A stretch of 64,000 bases of DNA from Dysgonomonas hofstadii (lineage in GTDB: Bacteria > Bacteroidota > Bacteroidia > Bacteroidales > Dysgonomonadaceae): contig NZ_JACIEP010000002.1 in the NCBI RefSeq assembly GCF_014196915.1, positions 434,001-498,000 on the forward strand, written 5' to 3'. Under the pieces are notes generated by a model that was not told the DNA's origin, ran no database searches, and worked only from the letters and a program-made list of their open reading frames with translations. Of the stretch, positions 56,273 through 64,000 are shown piece by piece. Position 1 is the stretch's first letter. The number at the start of each line of letters is the position of its first letter. Position numbers and translations under genes: made by a program.

Positions 56273-57502
56273 ATGAAAAAAGTAAATTTTTTATATAAAA
56301 CATTGCCATTATTGTTCACCGCGTTTTGCATGAATGCATGTGACGATGGCGATATTAAAGATATACCAAAGGTTGAAGAACATCTGGAGCTTACAGCTTC
56401 ATCTACTGACATCATACTGGATGAGAATAATCTTACAGGCGACATCCTTACTTTCACATGGACCGAAGCCCGCCCTCAATCAGATGATGATCATATGGTC
56501 TCTTATACAACAAAGCTCGATGTTGTAGGGAATAATTTCGGTTCGTCTACAGCTATCCTTACATATGAGGATGACGGAGTATTCAGTAAGAGCTTTACAT
56601 CCGAACAGTTACAAAACTGGGCAAACGAGAAATGGACCCTGCCTACTAATAAACCTTTTACTCTTGAGTTCCGGGTAGTTGCCCAATGGGAAGGAGGATC
56701 TACCTTCGAAGCCCCTGAAGTTCGTACTGTCAGGGTTAATGTTCAGCCTATTAAAACAATTGTTTTTGATGCAGATAAGTTATTCCTTGAAGGTAGCGCC
56801 GTACCAGGCATGAGTGGAATTGAATTAACTCAAACCCTAGAGAATGAAAACCTATACGCATATCTTCTCAACCTGGAAGCCGGAGACCTCATTATTCCGG
56901 TTGAATTCGAAGGAGAAACCAACTATCTTTGTCCTGTCGAGGGAGATGGGACTTTACAAGATGGCGAAGCCGTAAGTGTAACAATGCGCGAAAATCCTGT
57001 TGCATGGAAAATACCAACTGCCGGAGAATACCGTATCGTTGTGAATATGCAGAAAGCGACAGTTACTATCTATTCGCCGGAGAAAGCACTTAAACCAAAG
57101 AGCGTTGACTGGAATGGTGACGGAGGTGTACCAATGACAACCGAAGTAACGGAATTATGGATGCATGGAGCCATCAATAGCTGGGGAACTCCTATAAAAT
57201 GTGAATGTACAGTAAGCTTGGCCGACCCGCAAGTACTTATATATACAGGAGGCAAAACGGGCAAAACTAAGTTCATCGTTTATGGAGGATCAGATAATAA
57301 CAAAAACCTTGCTTATGCATTCAGTTGCCCGCTGACAGCTAGCAGCACAGCGCAAGAACTGACTCTTACATTGGGTAAAGTAGCCGAACTGTCGGGAGGA
57401 TATACGAGTGCACAGCGTAACTCATACTATACGATCCCTACAGGAGCAAACTTTGTAATACTCGATCTGAGAAATATGACAATCATAGCTGAAAAACGTT
57501 AA
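56273..57502 (+). CDS. SusE/SusF-like surface glycan-binding lipoprotein
   Basis: The frame opens at 56246, but ATG 56273 gives a lipoprotein signal (MKKVNFLYKTLPLLFTAFCM then NACDDGD) and 409 aa. The N-terminal SusE domain shows ILDENNLTGDILTFTWTEAR and VSYTTKLDVVGNNFGSSTA. Two SusE/F-type carbohydrate-binding beta domains follow, with FLEGSAVPGMSGIELTQTLE and ATVTIYSPE, then ELWMHGAINSWGTPI. Such proteins bind the target glycan beside SusCD. The gene follows susD by 93 bp. Confidence 0.85.
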   Translation: MKKVNFLYKTLPLLFTAFCMNACDDGDIKDIPKVEEHLELTASSTDIILDENNLTGDILTFTWTEARPQSDDDHMVSYTTKLDVVGNNFGSSTAILTYEDDGVFSKSFTSEQLQNWANEKWTLPTNKPFTLEFRVVAQWEGGSTFEAPEVRTVRVNVQPIKTIVFDADKLFLEGSAVPGMSGIELTQTLENENLYAYLLNLEAGDLIIPVEFEGETNYLCPVEGDGTLQDGEAVSVTMRENPVAWKIPTAGEYRIVVNMQKATVTIYSPEKALKPKSVDWNGDGGVPMTTEVTELWMHGAINSWGTPIKCECTVSLADPQVLIYTGGKTGKTKFIVYGGSDNNKNLAYAFSCPLTASSTAQELTLTLGKVAELSGGYTSAQRNSYYTIPTGANFVILDLRNMTIIAEKR

Positions 57503-57616
57503 GGTACACCAAAGAATAATATTGCCGTATTGGAATGAAGATAAAAATACTGACAGGAAGGTACGGCAACATTTTCTGATTATTAATTACTACAAATTCT
57601 CTTTAATATTATAAAT
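57503..57616 (+). promoter_or_regulatory. Intercistronic hairpin region before the DUF4832 gene
   Basis: In this 114-bp gap TTGCCGTA (57532-57539) and TACGGCAA (57562-57569) can pair across a 22-nt loop. No strong T run follows, so partial termination or mRNA processing is more likely than full stop. Confidence 0.35.
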
Positions 57617-59194
57617 ATGAAAAATATAAACATCAAAATATTGATTTCCTGCGCATTGGCCGCATTATTATGCCTCACTTTACACGCTTGCAGTGATGAT
57701 GATAACACGGATCAGGGGAATAACTATCCGGGAACTACTTTGGTGAAAACTAATTACAGTAGATCTAAAATCCTTCGTAATCCTCTGAACGGATGGGTAA
57801 TGTATGCAGCCCGCACTGCCGAACCGTCCTATTGGGATACAGAATATTACGTTCCAGACCTTGGAAAGAAAGTAAAGGTTATAGACTATGCTTCGGCCTG
57901 TTATGTCCGTACAAGTTGGGCTTCTCTTAATCCCAGCGATGGGGTCTATACCTGGAAAGATAAAAATACCCAGATAGGGCGGTTGATTCAGGGAGCCTTG
58001 GAAAGAGGTGTGCCTATTGCCTTCCGTATTGTGGTTGATGGACGCGACCAGGGAGCGAACACTCCGGATTTTGTGTTCGACGCCGGAGCTAAATATTATC
58101 TGGAAAATTCTAATTATCCAACCAGGAAGACACCATATCCTCAGGATCCTGTCTTTCAACAATACTATACCAAACTGATAGAGGCTCTAGCCGCAGATTT
58201 CAATGATGGTGAACTTTGCGCTTTCATCGATGCATATGGTTTAGGTAAATGGGGAGAAGCACATAATGTAATTTACGAAGATCCTAACACTTCTACCGGA
58301 GAAAATACAGAAAGACTTAAAGAAGAAGTTTTTGAATGGATCACCGACCTATATACCCGATGCTTCACAAATGTACCTCTGGTTATCAACTATCATCGCG
58401 TAGTGGGACATCCGGCTAGTGACGGGGCAGTGAATGTAAACACAGAAAAGCTACTAAATATGGCTATCAACAAAGGATATAGCCTTAGACAAGATGCATT
58501 CGGAATGACTGATTATTATAAGGATTGGGAGAAGAACTTTGCCAAAACTTGGAATTACAAACGCCCGATCATTATGGAAGGAGGCTGGATTACCGACCCC
58601 GGCCACTCTCACAGACCTGAAACCGACAGTAGTGGCAAGTATAGAGCGGGTCATCCGGAAGATGTACGCCAGGGAGAATTCGATGCTTCACTCGAAGCTA
58701 AGGTAAACATGATGGACTTCAGAGCCGGATATGAAACCGAAACTTGGTTTGCTCTGAGTTTCAGCCTTGTTCAGCGATTCAATGCCGAAGGAGGATACCG
58801 TCTCTATCCAGACAGGGTATACTTACCTGAAAGTGTCAACAGAGGAACTGAAATAACTATAGCTCATCGCTGGAGAAATATGGGTTGGGGATATTTTCCT
58901 AACAATATTCCTCAGTGGAATTACAGATATAAAGTTGCTTTTGCTCTGTTGGATTCTGGTGACAATGTAAAGGAGGTAATAGTCGACAGTACCAGTGAGC
59001 CTTCTAACTGGCTAAAAGATACCCCCGCATTATACGAACTTAAAACATCTGTTGATTTACCTGCCGGAAGCTATAAATGGGCTGTGGCAATTGTAGATAC
59101 AAAAAAAGACAATCAACCGGCTATACAACTTGCGGTAAACGAGGACATAACCGCTGACGGTTGGGCTAAACTCCTTGATGTGCAGGTGAAATAG
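57617..59194 (+). CDS. DUF4832 lipoprotein, glycosidase-like TIM barrel
   Basis: The 525-aa protein has a lipoprotein signal ending LTLHACSDDD. The first part (RNPLNGWVMYAARTAEPSYWD, VRTSWASLNPSDGVYTWKD, GVPIAFRIVVDGRDQG) looks like a (beta/alpha)8 glycosidase barrel of the DUF4874/DUF4832 type. DAYGLGKWGEAHNVIYED places Glu where GH-A clan acid/base residues occur, and PIIMEGGWITD gives a second Glu near residue 322. The C-terminal 150 aa are a beta-sandwich. Activity has not been established for the family as far as I know; hydrolysis of a surface glycan is a fair guess. Confidence 0.78.
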   Translation: MKNINIKILISCALAALLCLTLHACSDDDNTDQGNNYPGTTLVKTNYSRSKILRNPLNGWVMYAARTAEPSYWDTEYYVPDLGKKVKVIDYASACYVRTSWASLNPSDGVYTWKDKNTQIGRLIQGALERGVPIAFRIVVDGRDQGANTPDFVFDAGAKYYLENSNYPTRKTPYPQDPVFQQYYTKLIEALAADFNDGELCAFIDAYGLGKWGEAHNVIYEDPNTSTGENTERLKEEVFEWITDLYTRCFTNVPLVINYHRVVGHPASDGAVNVNTEKLLNMAINKGYSLRQDAFGMTDYYKDWEKNFAKTWNYKRPIIMEGGWITDPGHSHRPETDSSGKYRAGHPEDVRQGEFDASLEAKVNMMDFRAGYETETWFALSFSLVQRFNAEGGYRLYPDRVYLPESVNRGTEITIAHRWRNMGWGYFPNNIPQWNYRYKVAFALLDSGDNVKEVIVDSTSEPSNWLKDTPALYELKTSVDLPAGSYKWAVAIVDTKKDNQPAIQLAVNEDITADGWAKLLDVQVK

Positions 59195-59229
59195 CAGATC
59201 GTATTTTATAATCTCAAAGAACTGAAAAG

Positions 59230-61119
59230 TTGGAAAAATATACAAAAAGAACAGTTTTAATCTCTCTATTACTGTTTCTGAACTTAACCTCATATGCCGT
59301 CGTGCTCTTGGTCGAAACCGAGAGTTTCGGCGACAAAGGTGGCTGGGTTCTGGATCAGCAGTTCATGGATCAGATGGGCTCGCCATATTTAATGGCTCAT
59401 GGCATGGGAAAGCCTGTTGCCAATGCCACAACAAATATTACTTTCCCCGAAACCGGAACCTATTACATCTATGTCCGCACATTCAACTGGACTTCGCCAT
59501 GGACCAGCACAAACGGACCGGGAAAGTTTACCCTGAAGATCGGAAACAAAAAATTACCGGTAGTATTAGGTGATAAAGGTTCTGAATGGATGTGGCAGAG
59601 TGCCGGAAAAATTACTGTGAAAGATTTGCAGACTACTGTTTCTCTTGTCGATCTCACAGGTTTCAATGGCCGGTGCGATGCTATTTATTTTACAACAGAA
59701 GAAAGGAACGTTCCACCATCGGACATTAAGGAATTAGCTTTATTCAGAAAAAAGATGTTGAATATTCCTGCGATCCCCGAAGAAACAGAATCCTATGACT
59801 TTGTTGTAGTCGGAGGTGGAATTGCCGGAATGTGTGCATCCGCAGCCGCATCACGTCTGGGATGCAAAGTCGCATTGATAAATGACCGCCCGGTTCTGGG
59901 CGGTAATAACAGTTCCGAAATCAGAGTACATCTCGGCGGTTCCATCGAATTGGAACCAAACAAAGGTCTGGGACGTATGATCCGTGAATTCGGCCATTCC
60001 CGCGAGGGCAACGCCAAACCGGGAGACTACTACGAAGACGGCAAAAAGAGTGAATTTATCGCTAATGAAAGAAATATCACCTTATATTCGAATTACCGGG
60101 CAATTGCAGTCAAAAAGAATGGAGATAAGATAGAGTCTATCATCATCAAAAACATAGAAACAGGAAAAGAAATATGCCTTAAAGCTCCTTTATTTTCCGA
60201 CTGTACAGGGGATGGGACAATAGGATATCTGGCCGGAGCCGATTATACAAGCGGTCGTGAAAGCCGTGCCGAATTCGGTGAAGAACTGGCTCCCGAAGTA
60301 GCTGATAATATGACAATGGGCGCATCCGTACAATGGTATTCAGTAGATGCAGGAAAGAAGATCAAATTTCCACAATTCCGCTACGGTGTGGAGTTTAACG
60401 ACACAAACGCCGAAAAAGTAACTATGGGCGAGTGGAAATGGGAAACAGGCATGAATCTGGATCAGGTAAATGAATTCGAACGTATTCGTGACTATGGCTT
60501 ACTAGTTGTTTTTTCTAACTGGAGTTTTTTGAAGAATGAACTGATAGATAATGATAAATATGTTAATCGGGAATTGGGATGGGTAGCTTATATTGCCGGT
60601 AAACGTGAATCACGCCGTCTATTGGGCGATTATATTCTTAAACAGGACGATATCGATAAAAATGTATTCCACGAAGATGCGTCTTTTGTAACAACATGGA
60701 GCATCGACCTGCATTTCCCCGATTCGGTAAATTCCAGCCGTTTTCCTGATCAGGAATTTAAGGCTGCTACAAAACATATACGTATCTATCCGTATGCAGT
60801 ACCTTATCGTTGCCTGTATTCCCGGAACATCGATAATCTGTTCATGGCGGGCCGTGACATCAGCGTTACTCATGTTGCGCTAGGCACAGTGAGGGTAATG
60901 CGTACTACAGGTATGATGGGAGAAGTAGTAGGGATGGCGGCATCGCTATGCAAGAAATATAATACAACACCCCGGATAATCTACCAGGCACACCTGAGTG
61001 AATTAAAGGTACTGATGAAAGAAGGGGCTGGAAAACATGACGTCCCCGACAATCAACGGTTTAATGAACAAAAACCATTAAAAACACCCCGGGGATTAAA
61101 TAACAGTGAGAATAAATAA
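59230..61119 (+). CDS. Exported FAD-dependent oxidoreductase with N-terminal beta domain
   Basis: The 629-aa protein appears to start at TTG 59230, since no ATG lies upstream in frame and this start gives a good signal peptide (MEKYTKRTVLISLLLFLNLT). An A/G-rich AAAGAACTGAAAAG precedes it. Residues about 25-160 form a beta-sandwich of carbohydrate-binding type. From about 190 comes an FAD-binding fold (YDFVVVGGGIAGMCASAAAS, then DRPVLGGNNSSEIRVHLGG), with FSDCTGDGTIGYLAGADY and LFMAGRDISVTHVALGTVRV completing the FAD_oxidored pattern. It probably oxidises a sugar or glycoside in the periplasm or at the surface. The substrate is unknown. Confidence 0.83.
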   Translation: MEKYTKRTVLISLLLFLNLTSYAVVLLVETESFGDKGGWVLDQQFMDQMGSPYLMAHGMGKPVANATTNITFPETGTYYIYVRTFNWTSPWTSTNGPGKFTLKIGNKKLPVVLGDKGSEWMWQSAGKITVKDLQTTVSLVDLTGFNGRCDAIYFTTEERNVPPSDIKELALFRKKMLNIPAIPEETESYDFVVVGGGIAGMCASAAASRLGCKVALINDRPVLGGNNSSEIRVHLGGSIELEPNKGLGRMIREFGHSREGNAKPGDYYEDGKKSEFIANERNITLYSNYRAIAVKKNGDKIESIIIKNIETGKEICLKAPLFSDCTGDGTIGYLAGADYTSGRESRAEFGEELAPEVADNMTMGASVQWYSVDAGKKIKFPQFRYGVEFNDTNAEKVTMGEWKWETGMNLDQVNEFERIRDYGLLVVFSNWSFLKNELIDNDKYVNRELGWVAYIAGKRESRRLLGDYILKQDDIDKNVFHEDASFVTTWSIDLHFPDSVNSSRFPDQEFKAATKHIRIYPYAVPYRCLYSRNIDNLFMAGRDISVTHVALGTVRVMRTTGMMGEVVGMAASLCKKYNTTPRIIYQAHLSELKVLMKEGAGKHDVPDNQRFNEQKPLKTPRGLNNSENK

Positions 61120-61122
61120 TAA

Positions 61123-61890
61123 ATGAAAAAACTGATTTTCATATCAATCTTTTTATTGTCATTCCTGAATGGGCATGCTCTTTTACAGGATAGTACGCAA
61201 TATACTATCCTGTTAACAGGGGCTTCTTTTGCATCACCTCAAAACGGATGGTTCGAAATAGGTTGCCGGAAGCTAAAAGCCCGCCCGGTTAACAGGGCAA
61301 TCGGAGGCGAATCTATTGCAAATACGGCAAACAGGATGATTGACGGCACTTTGTATTCTTTCGAAGAGCTGGATAATATCGATGCACTTGTTATTATGCA
61401 GGTACACAACCGGAATGTCTTTGATGAATCTCAATTATTATCCAAATACACTGATTATCCGGTTCCTTTCGACAGGAGCAACTATGCTGCTGCTTACGAT
61501 TATGTGATAAAAAGATATATCAGTGAATGCTACGAACTGAAAAATAATCAGGAATCGAAATATTATGGCACTAAATCCGGAAAACCAGCAGTCATTATTC
61601 TTTGTACCGATTGGCATGATGGACGTATCATATACAATACTTCTGTTCGTAGATTAGCTTCGAAGTGGGGATTACCTCTTGTAGAATTCGATACGTCTAT
61701 CGGCTTCTCAAAAGGCAGCCCACACCCTGTTACCGGAGAACAGCAAAGCCTGCTGCACGCAAAAGATACCCAGACCATAGACGGAGTAAAATATGGCTGG
61801 CATCCCAACCGGGGCGAAGACAAATACATCCAACAGCGGATGGCCGCAATATTCACAGATTTGATGAAAAAAGTTTTACCTATAAAATAA
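61123..61890 (+). CDS. SGNH-hydrolase-like secreted protein (DUF5040 type)
   Basis: The 255-aa protein has a signal peptide (MKKLIFISIFLLSFLNGHA). An SGNH-type fold is suggested by ILLTGASFASPQNGW with the nucleophile Ser, AIGGESIANTANRM for the oxyanion Gly block, and the C-terminal YGWHPNRGEDKYIQ with the catalytic His. Such enzymes are often carbohydrate esterases that remove acetyl groups. It lies 3 bp after the FAD-oxidoreductase gene and 10 bp before the GH36-like gene, so the three are surely cotranscribed. Confidence 0.75.
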   Translation: MKKLIFISIFLLSFLNGHALLQDSTQYTILLTGASFASPQNGWFEIGCRKLKARPVNRAIGGESIANTANRMIDGTLYSFEELDNIDALVIMQVHNRNVFDESQLLSKYTDYPVPFDRSNYAAAYDYVIKRYISECYELKNNQESKYYGTKSGKPAVIILCTDWHDGRIIYNTSVRRLASKWGLPLVEFDTSIGFSKGSPHPVTGEQQSLLHAKDTQTIDGVKYGWHPNRGEDKYIQQRMAAIFTDLMKKVLPIK

Positions 61891-61900
61891 GAACTGCAAG

Positions 61901-63958
61901 ATGAAACGTATATTATTAATTCTGTTTGTTTTTGGGATATTAGTACCTGCTCATTCTCAGAACGCTTATTATAGCCGTCTGGAGAATGACACACTAACTA
62001 TCGGAAATGACCTGATAGAGCGGAAATTTATCTGGAACAAAGGAAATCTGATCACATACAGCCTGACCGACAAAAGTTCAGATCATTGCTGGCTGAACAA
62101 AGTAAAATCTCCGGATTTTTCCATATCCAAAAACGCAGATAACATATCCAACTCATCTTATGCCTCGAAAGAAGTAAAAGAATCAGTCATTCATCCCGCT
62201 TACCTTGAAATAACAGTCTCTTTTTCATTGGATAAGCTGGACATTAAAAGGGTATTTCGCATCTATAAAAACAGTCCCGCCATTGCTTGTAACACATATC
62301 TAAAAGGCAGTATGGAAGTCACTCTGGATGGGAAGGTCACTAATCTGGCCGATATGAAAAACATAGAGTTCACCGAAGATATGAAGTCCAGACAGGTAAT
62401 GGCCATACTAGACCAGATCAAACTGGACGGATTTCACTGGCAGACAAAAATAGTTGAATTTTATGACGTCACCGACTGGAACAACAACCTCGTTTTCGAA
62501 AGTAATATAATACCTTATCGCAAAAATTCATATAAAGGAAACTTATTATTCGCACACAATACGGAGAATGACAAAGGCTTTTTCTTCTTGAAAGAAGCAC
62601 CTTCATCAAGTGTTCAGTTGGCTTATAACGGATATGATTTTACCACCGAATTCGGACATTTTGTTGTAACCGGACTAGGCATGACCGAAAAAGACATCAG
62701 AGTAGATGAATGGCGGAAAACATATGGCTGTGTAATCGGTGTCTATAGCGGTTCGGAACTGGATCAACTGATGGCTCTACGTAGTTATCAGAAAAATATC
62801 AGGAAATTACTACCGGGCAGGGACGAAATGGTGATGATGAATACATGGGGCGACCGCAGCCAGGATTCTAAGGTAAATGAGAAATTCAGTCTGATAGAGG
62901 TAGAAAAAGCCGCCAGACTCGGCATCACTCACTTTCAGATAGATGACGGATGGCAAGTCGGTAAAAGTCCCAATTCGGCTGTAGCAAAAGGATCTTTTAA
63001 AAACATCTGGGACAATCCCGATTACTGGAAACCCGATCCTGTGAAATATCCTAACGGGCTGCATCCAATCGTAAAAAGGGGGAAAGAACTGGGTGTTGAA
63101 ATATGTCTTTGGTTCAATCCAAGTGTTCAGCACGATTATGCCGATTGGGAAAAAGACGCTCAGGCTATGGTAGACCTATATAATGAGTATGACATCCGTA
63201 CTTTCAAAATAGATGGGCTAGCTATCCCGACCAAACAATCCGAAATCAACCTGCACAAGCTGTTCGACAAAGTGCTGAAAAAAACAAACAACAATGTTGT
63301 CTTTAATCTTGATGCGACTGCCGGACGCCGTGGAGGATATCATATGTTCAACGAATATGGCAATATATTTTTAGAGAATCGCTACACCGACTGGCAGAAC
63401 TATTATCCATACTGGACGCTACGAAATCTGTGGAAACTCTCGAAATATGTTCCTGCCGAAAAGCTTCAGATCGAATTCCTGAATAAATGGAGAAATACGG
63501 AAAAATATGGGAATGATATATTCGCTCCGGCGAACTATTCATTCGAATATCTTTTCGCAACCACCATGGCCGGGCAACCGCTGGCCTGGTTCGAGGGTAG
63601 CAGTTTGCCAGAAGAGGCCTTTGGTGTAAGCAAACTGATAAAAGCTTATAAGGAAATACAACATGATTTCCATACCGGAACCATATTACCTGTCGGAGAA
63701 GAACCATCCGGCAAATCGTGGACAGGGTTTCAGTCTGTAAAGGGAGATAAGGGATATTTTATCTTTTTCAGGGAGAATAATTCTAATGGAAAAGCTACTG
63801 TTGAAACATGGTTGCCCGAAAATATAAAAGTCAGATGCACGCCTGTTCTTGGAAATGGCAAGAACTTCGAGCAACAGACAGGACGTAAAGGATCACTGGA
63901 AATAGAACTGCCTGGAATCAATGACTTTGTGATGTACAAATATGAAATAATAAAATAA
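61901..63958 (+). CDS. GH36-like alpha-galactosidase
   Basis: The 685-aa protein has a signal peptide (MKRILLILFVFGILVPAHSQ), an N-terminal beta-supersandwich (to about residue 290) and a TIM barrel with MMNTWGDRS, ITHFQIDDGWQVG, EICLWFNPSVQHDYADW and FKIDGLAI, where D438 should be the nucleophile. NRYTDWQNYYPYW may carry the acid/base region. A C-terminal beta domain follows. Clan GH-D members cleave alpha-galactosides or related alpha-linked sugars. As the only clear glycosidase in this locus, it hints at alpha-galactosyl-type side chains on the target glycan. Confidence 0.83.
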   Translation: MKRILLILFVFGILVPAHSQNAYYSRLENDTLTIGNDLIERKFIWNKGNLITYSLTDKSSDHCWLNKVKSPDFSISKNADNISNSSYASKEVKESVIHPAYLEITVSFSLDKLDIKRVFRIYKNSPAIACNTYLKGSMEVTLDGKVTNLADMKNIEFTEDMKSRQVMAILDQIKLDGFHWQTKIVEFYDVTDWNNNLVFESNIIPYRKNSYKGNLLFAHNTENDKGFFFLKEAPSSSVQLAYNGYDFTTEFGHFVVTGLGMTEKDIRVDEWRKTYGCVIGVYSGSELDQLMALRSYQKNIRKLLPGRDEMVMMNTWGDRSQDSKVNEKFSLIEVEKAARLGITHFQIDDGWQVGKSPNSAVAKGSFKNIWDNPDYWKPDPVKYPNGLHPIVKRGKELGVEICLWFNPSVQHDYADWEKDAQAMVDLYNEYDIRTFKIDGLAIPTKQSEINLHKLFDKVLKKTNNNVVFNLDATAGRRGGYHMFNEYGNIFLENRYTDWQNYYPYWTLRNLWKLSKYVPAEKLQIEFLNKWRNTEKYGNDIFAPANYSFEYLFATTMAGQPLAWFEGSSLPEEAFGVSKLIKAYKEIQHDFHTGTILPVGEEPSGKSWTGFQSVKGDKGYFIFFRENNSNGKATVETWLPENIKVRCTPVLGNGKNFEQQTGRKGSLEIELPGINDFVMYKYEIIK

Positions 63959-63974
63959 ATAAGCTATAAACATA

Positions 63975-64000
63975 ATGAAACTGAAAGCAACTATTATTAT
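63975..64000 (+). CDS. Start of a further gene, cut by the window end
   Basis: ATG 63975 opens MKLKATII, probably the beginning of a signal peptide, 16 bp after the GH36-like gene on the same strand. Only eight codons are visible, so no function can be given. It is likely part of the same locus. Confidence 0.5.

Overview
The window is chromosomal DNA from a member of the Bacteroidota, most likely order Bacteroidales. The evidence is two SusC/SusD pairs, a one-protein hybrid two-component regulator with Reg_prop repeats, NagP/FucP-type MFS permease, DUF6089/DUF6242/DUF4292 proteins, tandem OmpH chaperones behind BamA, little visible Shine-Dalgarno sequence, and promoter-like TAnnTTTG boxes. 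AT-rich composition and gene content would fit Dysgonomonas or a relative, but the genus cannot be fixed from sequence reading alone.

Region 1 (1-26155) is a large carbohydrate locus around a divergent promoter region at 4353-4911. Leftward run a XylR-like AraC regulator, nagA, nagB and an exported Gfo/Idh/MocA protein cut by the window edge. Rightward run three more exported Gfo/Idh/MocA-type proteins, a NagP/FucP-type permease, a small membrane protein, a secreted beta-helix protein, a nucleotide-sugar-epimerase-like protein, a DapA-family aldolase, an Nramp-fold transporter lacking the metal ligands, an M20 amidohydrolase, a heparinase II/III-like polysaccharide lyase, a NagX/HGSNAT-type membrane acetyltransferase and a SusC/SusD pair. 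Together they suggest uptake and breakdown of a glycan holding hexosamine and uronic acid: SusCD imports it, the lyase cuts it, oxidoreductases and the aldolase handle oxidised or keto-deoxy sugars, NagX acetylates glucosamine ends, the permease imports amino sugar, and NagA/NagB feed fructose-6-phosphate. No sulfatase is present. A GC-rich 274-bp island with terminal inverted repeats and many hairpins (13092-13365) splits the rightward series.

Region 2 (26309-29691) holds an ApbE flavin transferase and two sulfur-assimilation enzymes (cysK, metY), closed by a bidirectional terminator.

Region 3 (29754-46875, all minus strand) is core: dut, a TPR protein, a DUF4292 lipoprotein, envC-like, a tandem FdtA/WxcM-like cupin protein, a FemAB/GNAT-like protein, an amino acid permease, rlmB and ridA, then ribD, DUF6242, DUF6089, uppS, bamA and two ompH genes. 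It links envelope assembly, cell-wall precursor lipid synthesis and housekeeping.

Region 4 (47053-64000) is a second polysaccharide utilization locus: a hybrid two-component regulator, SusC, SusD, a SusE/F-like lipoprotein, a DUF4832 lipoprotein, a secreted FAD-dependent oxidoreductase, an SGNH-like protein, a GH36-like alpha-galactosidase and the first codons of another gene. The susC leader holds a 20-codon mini-ORF overlapping two mutually exclusive hairpins, next to a perfect 11-bp palindrome. No rRNA, tRNA, CRISPR array, transposase or phage gene was seen.
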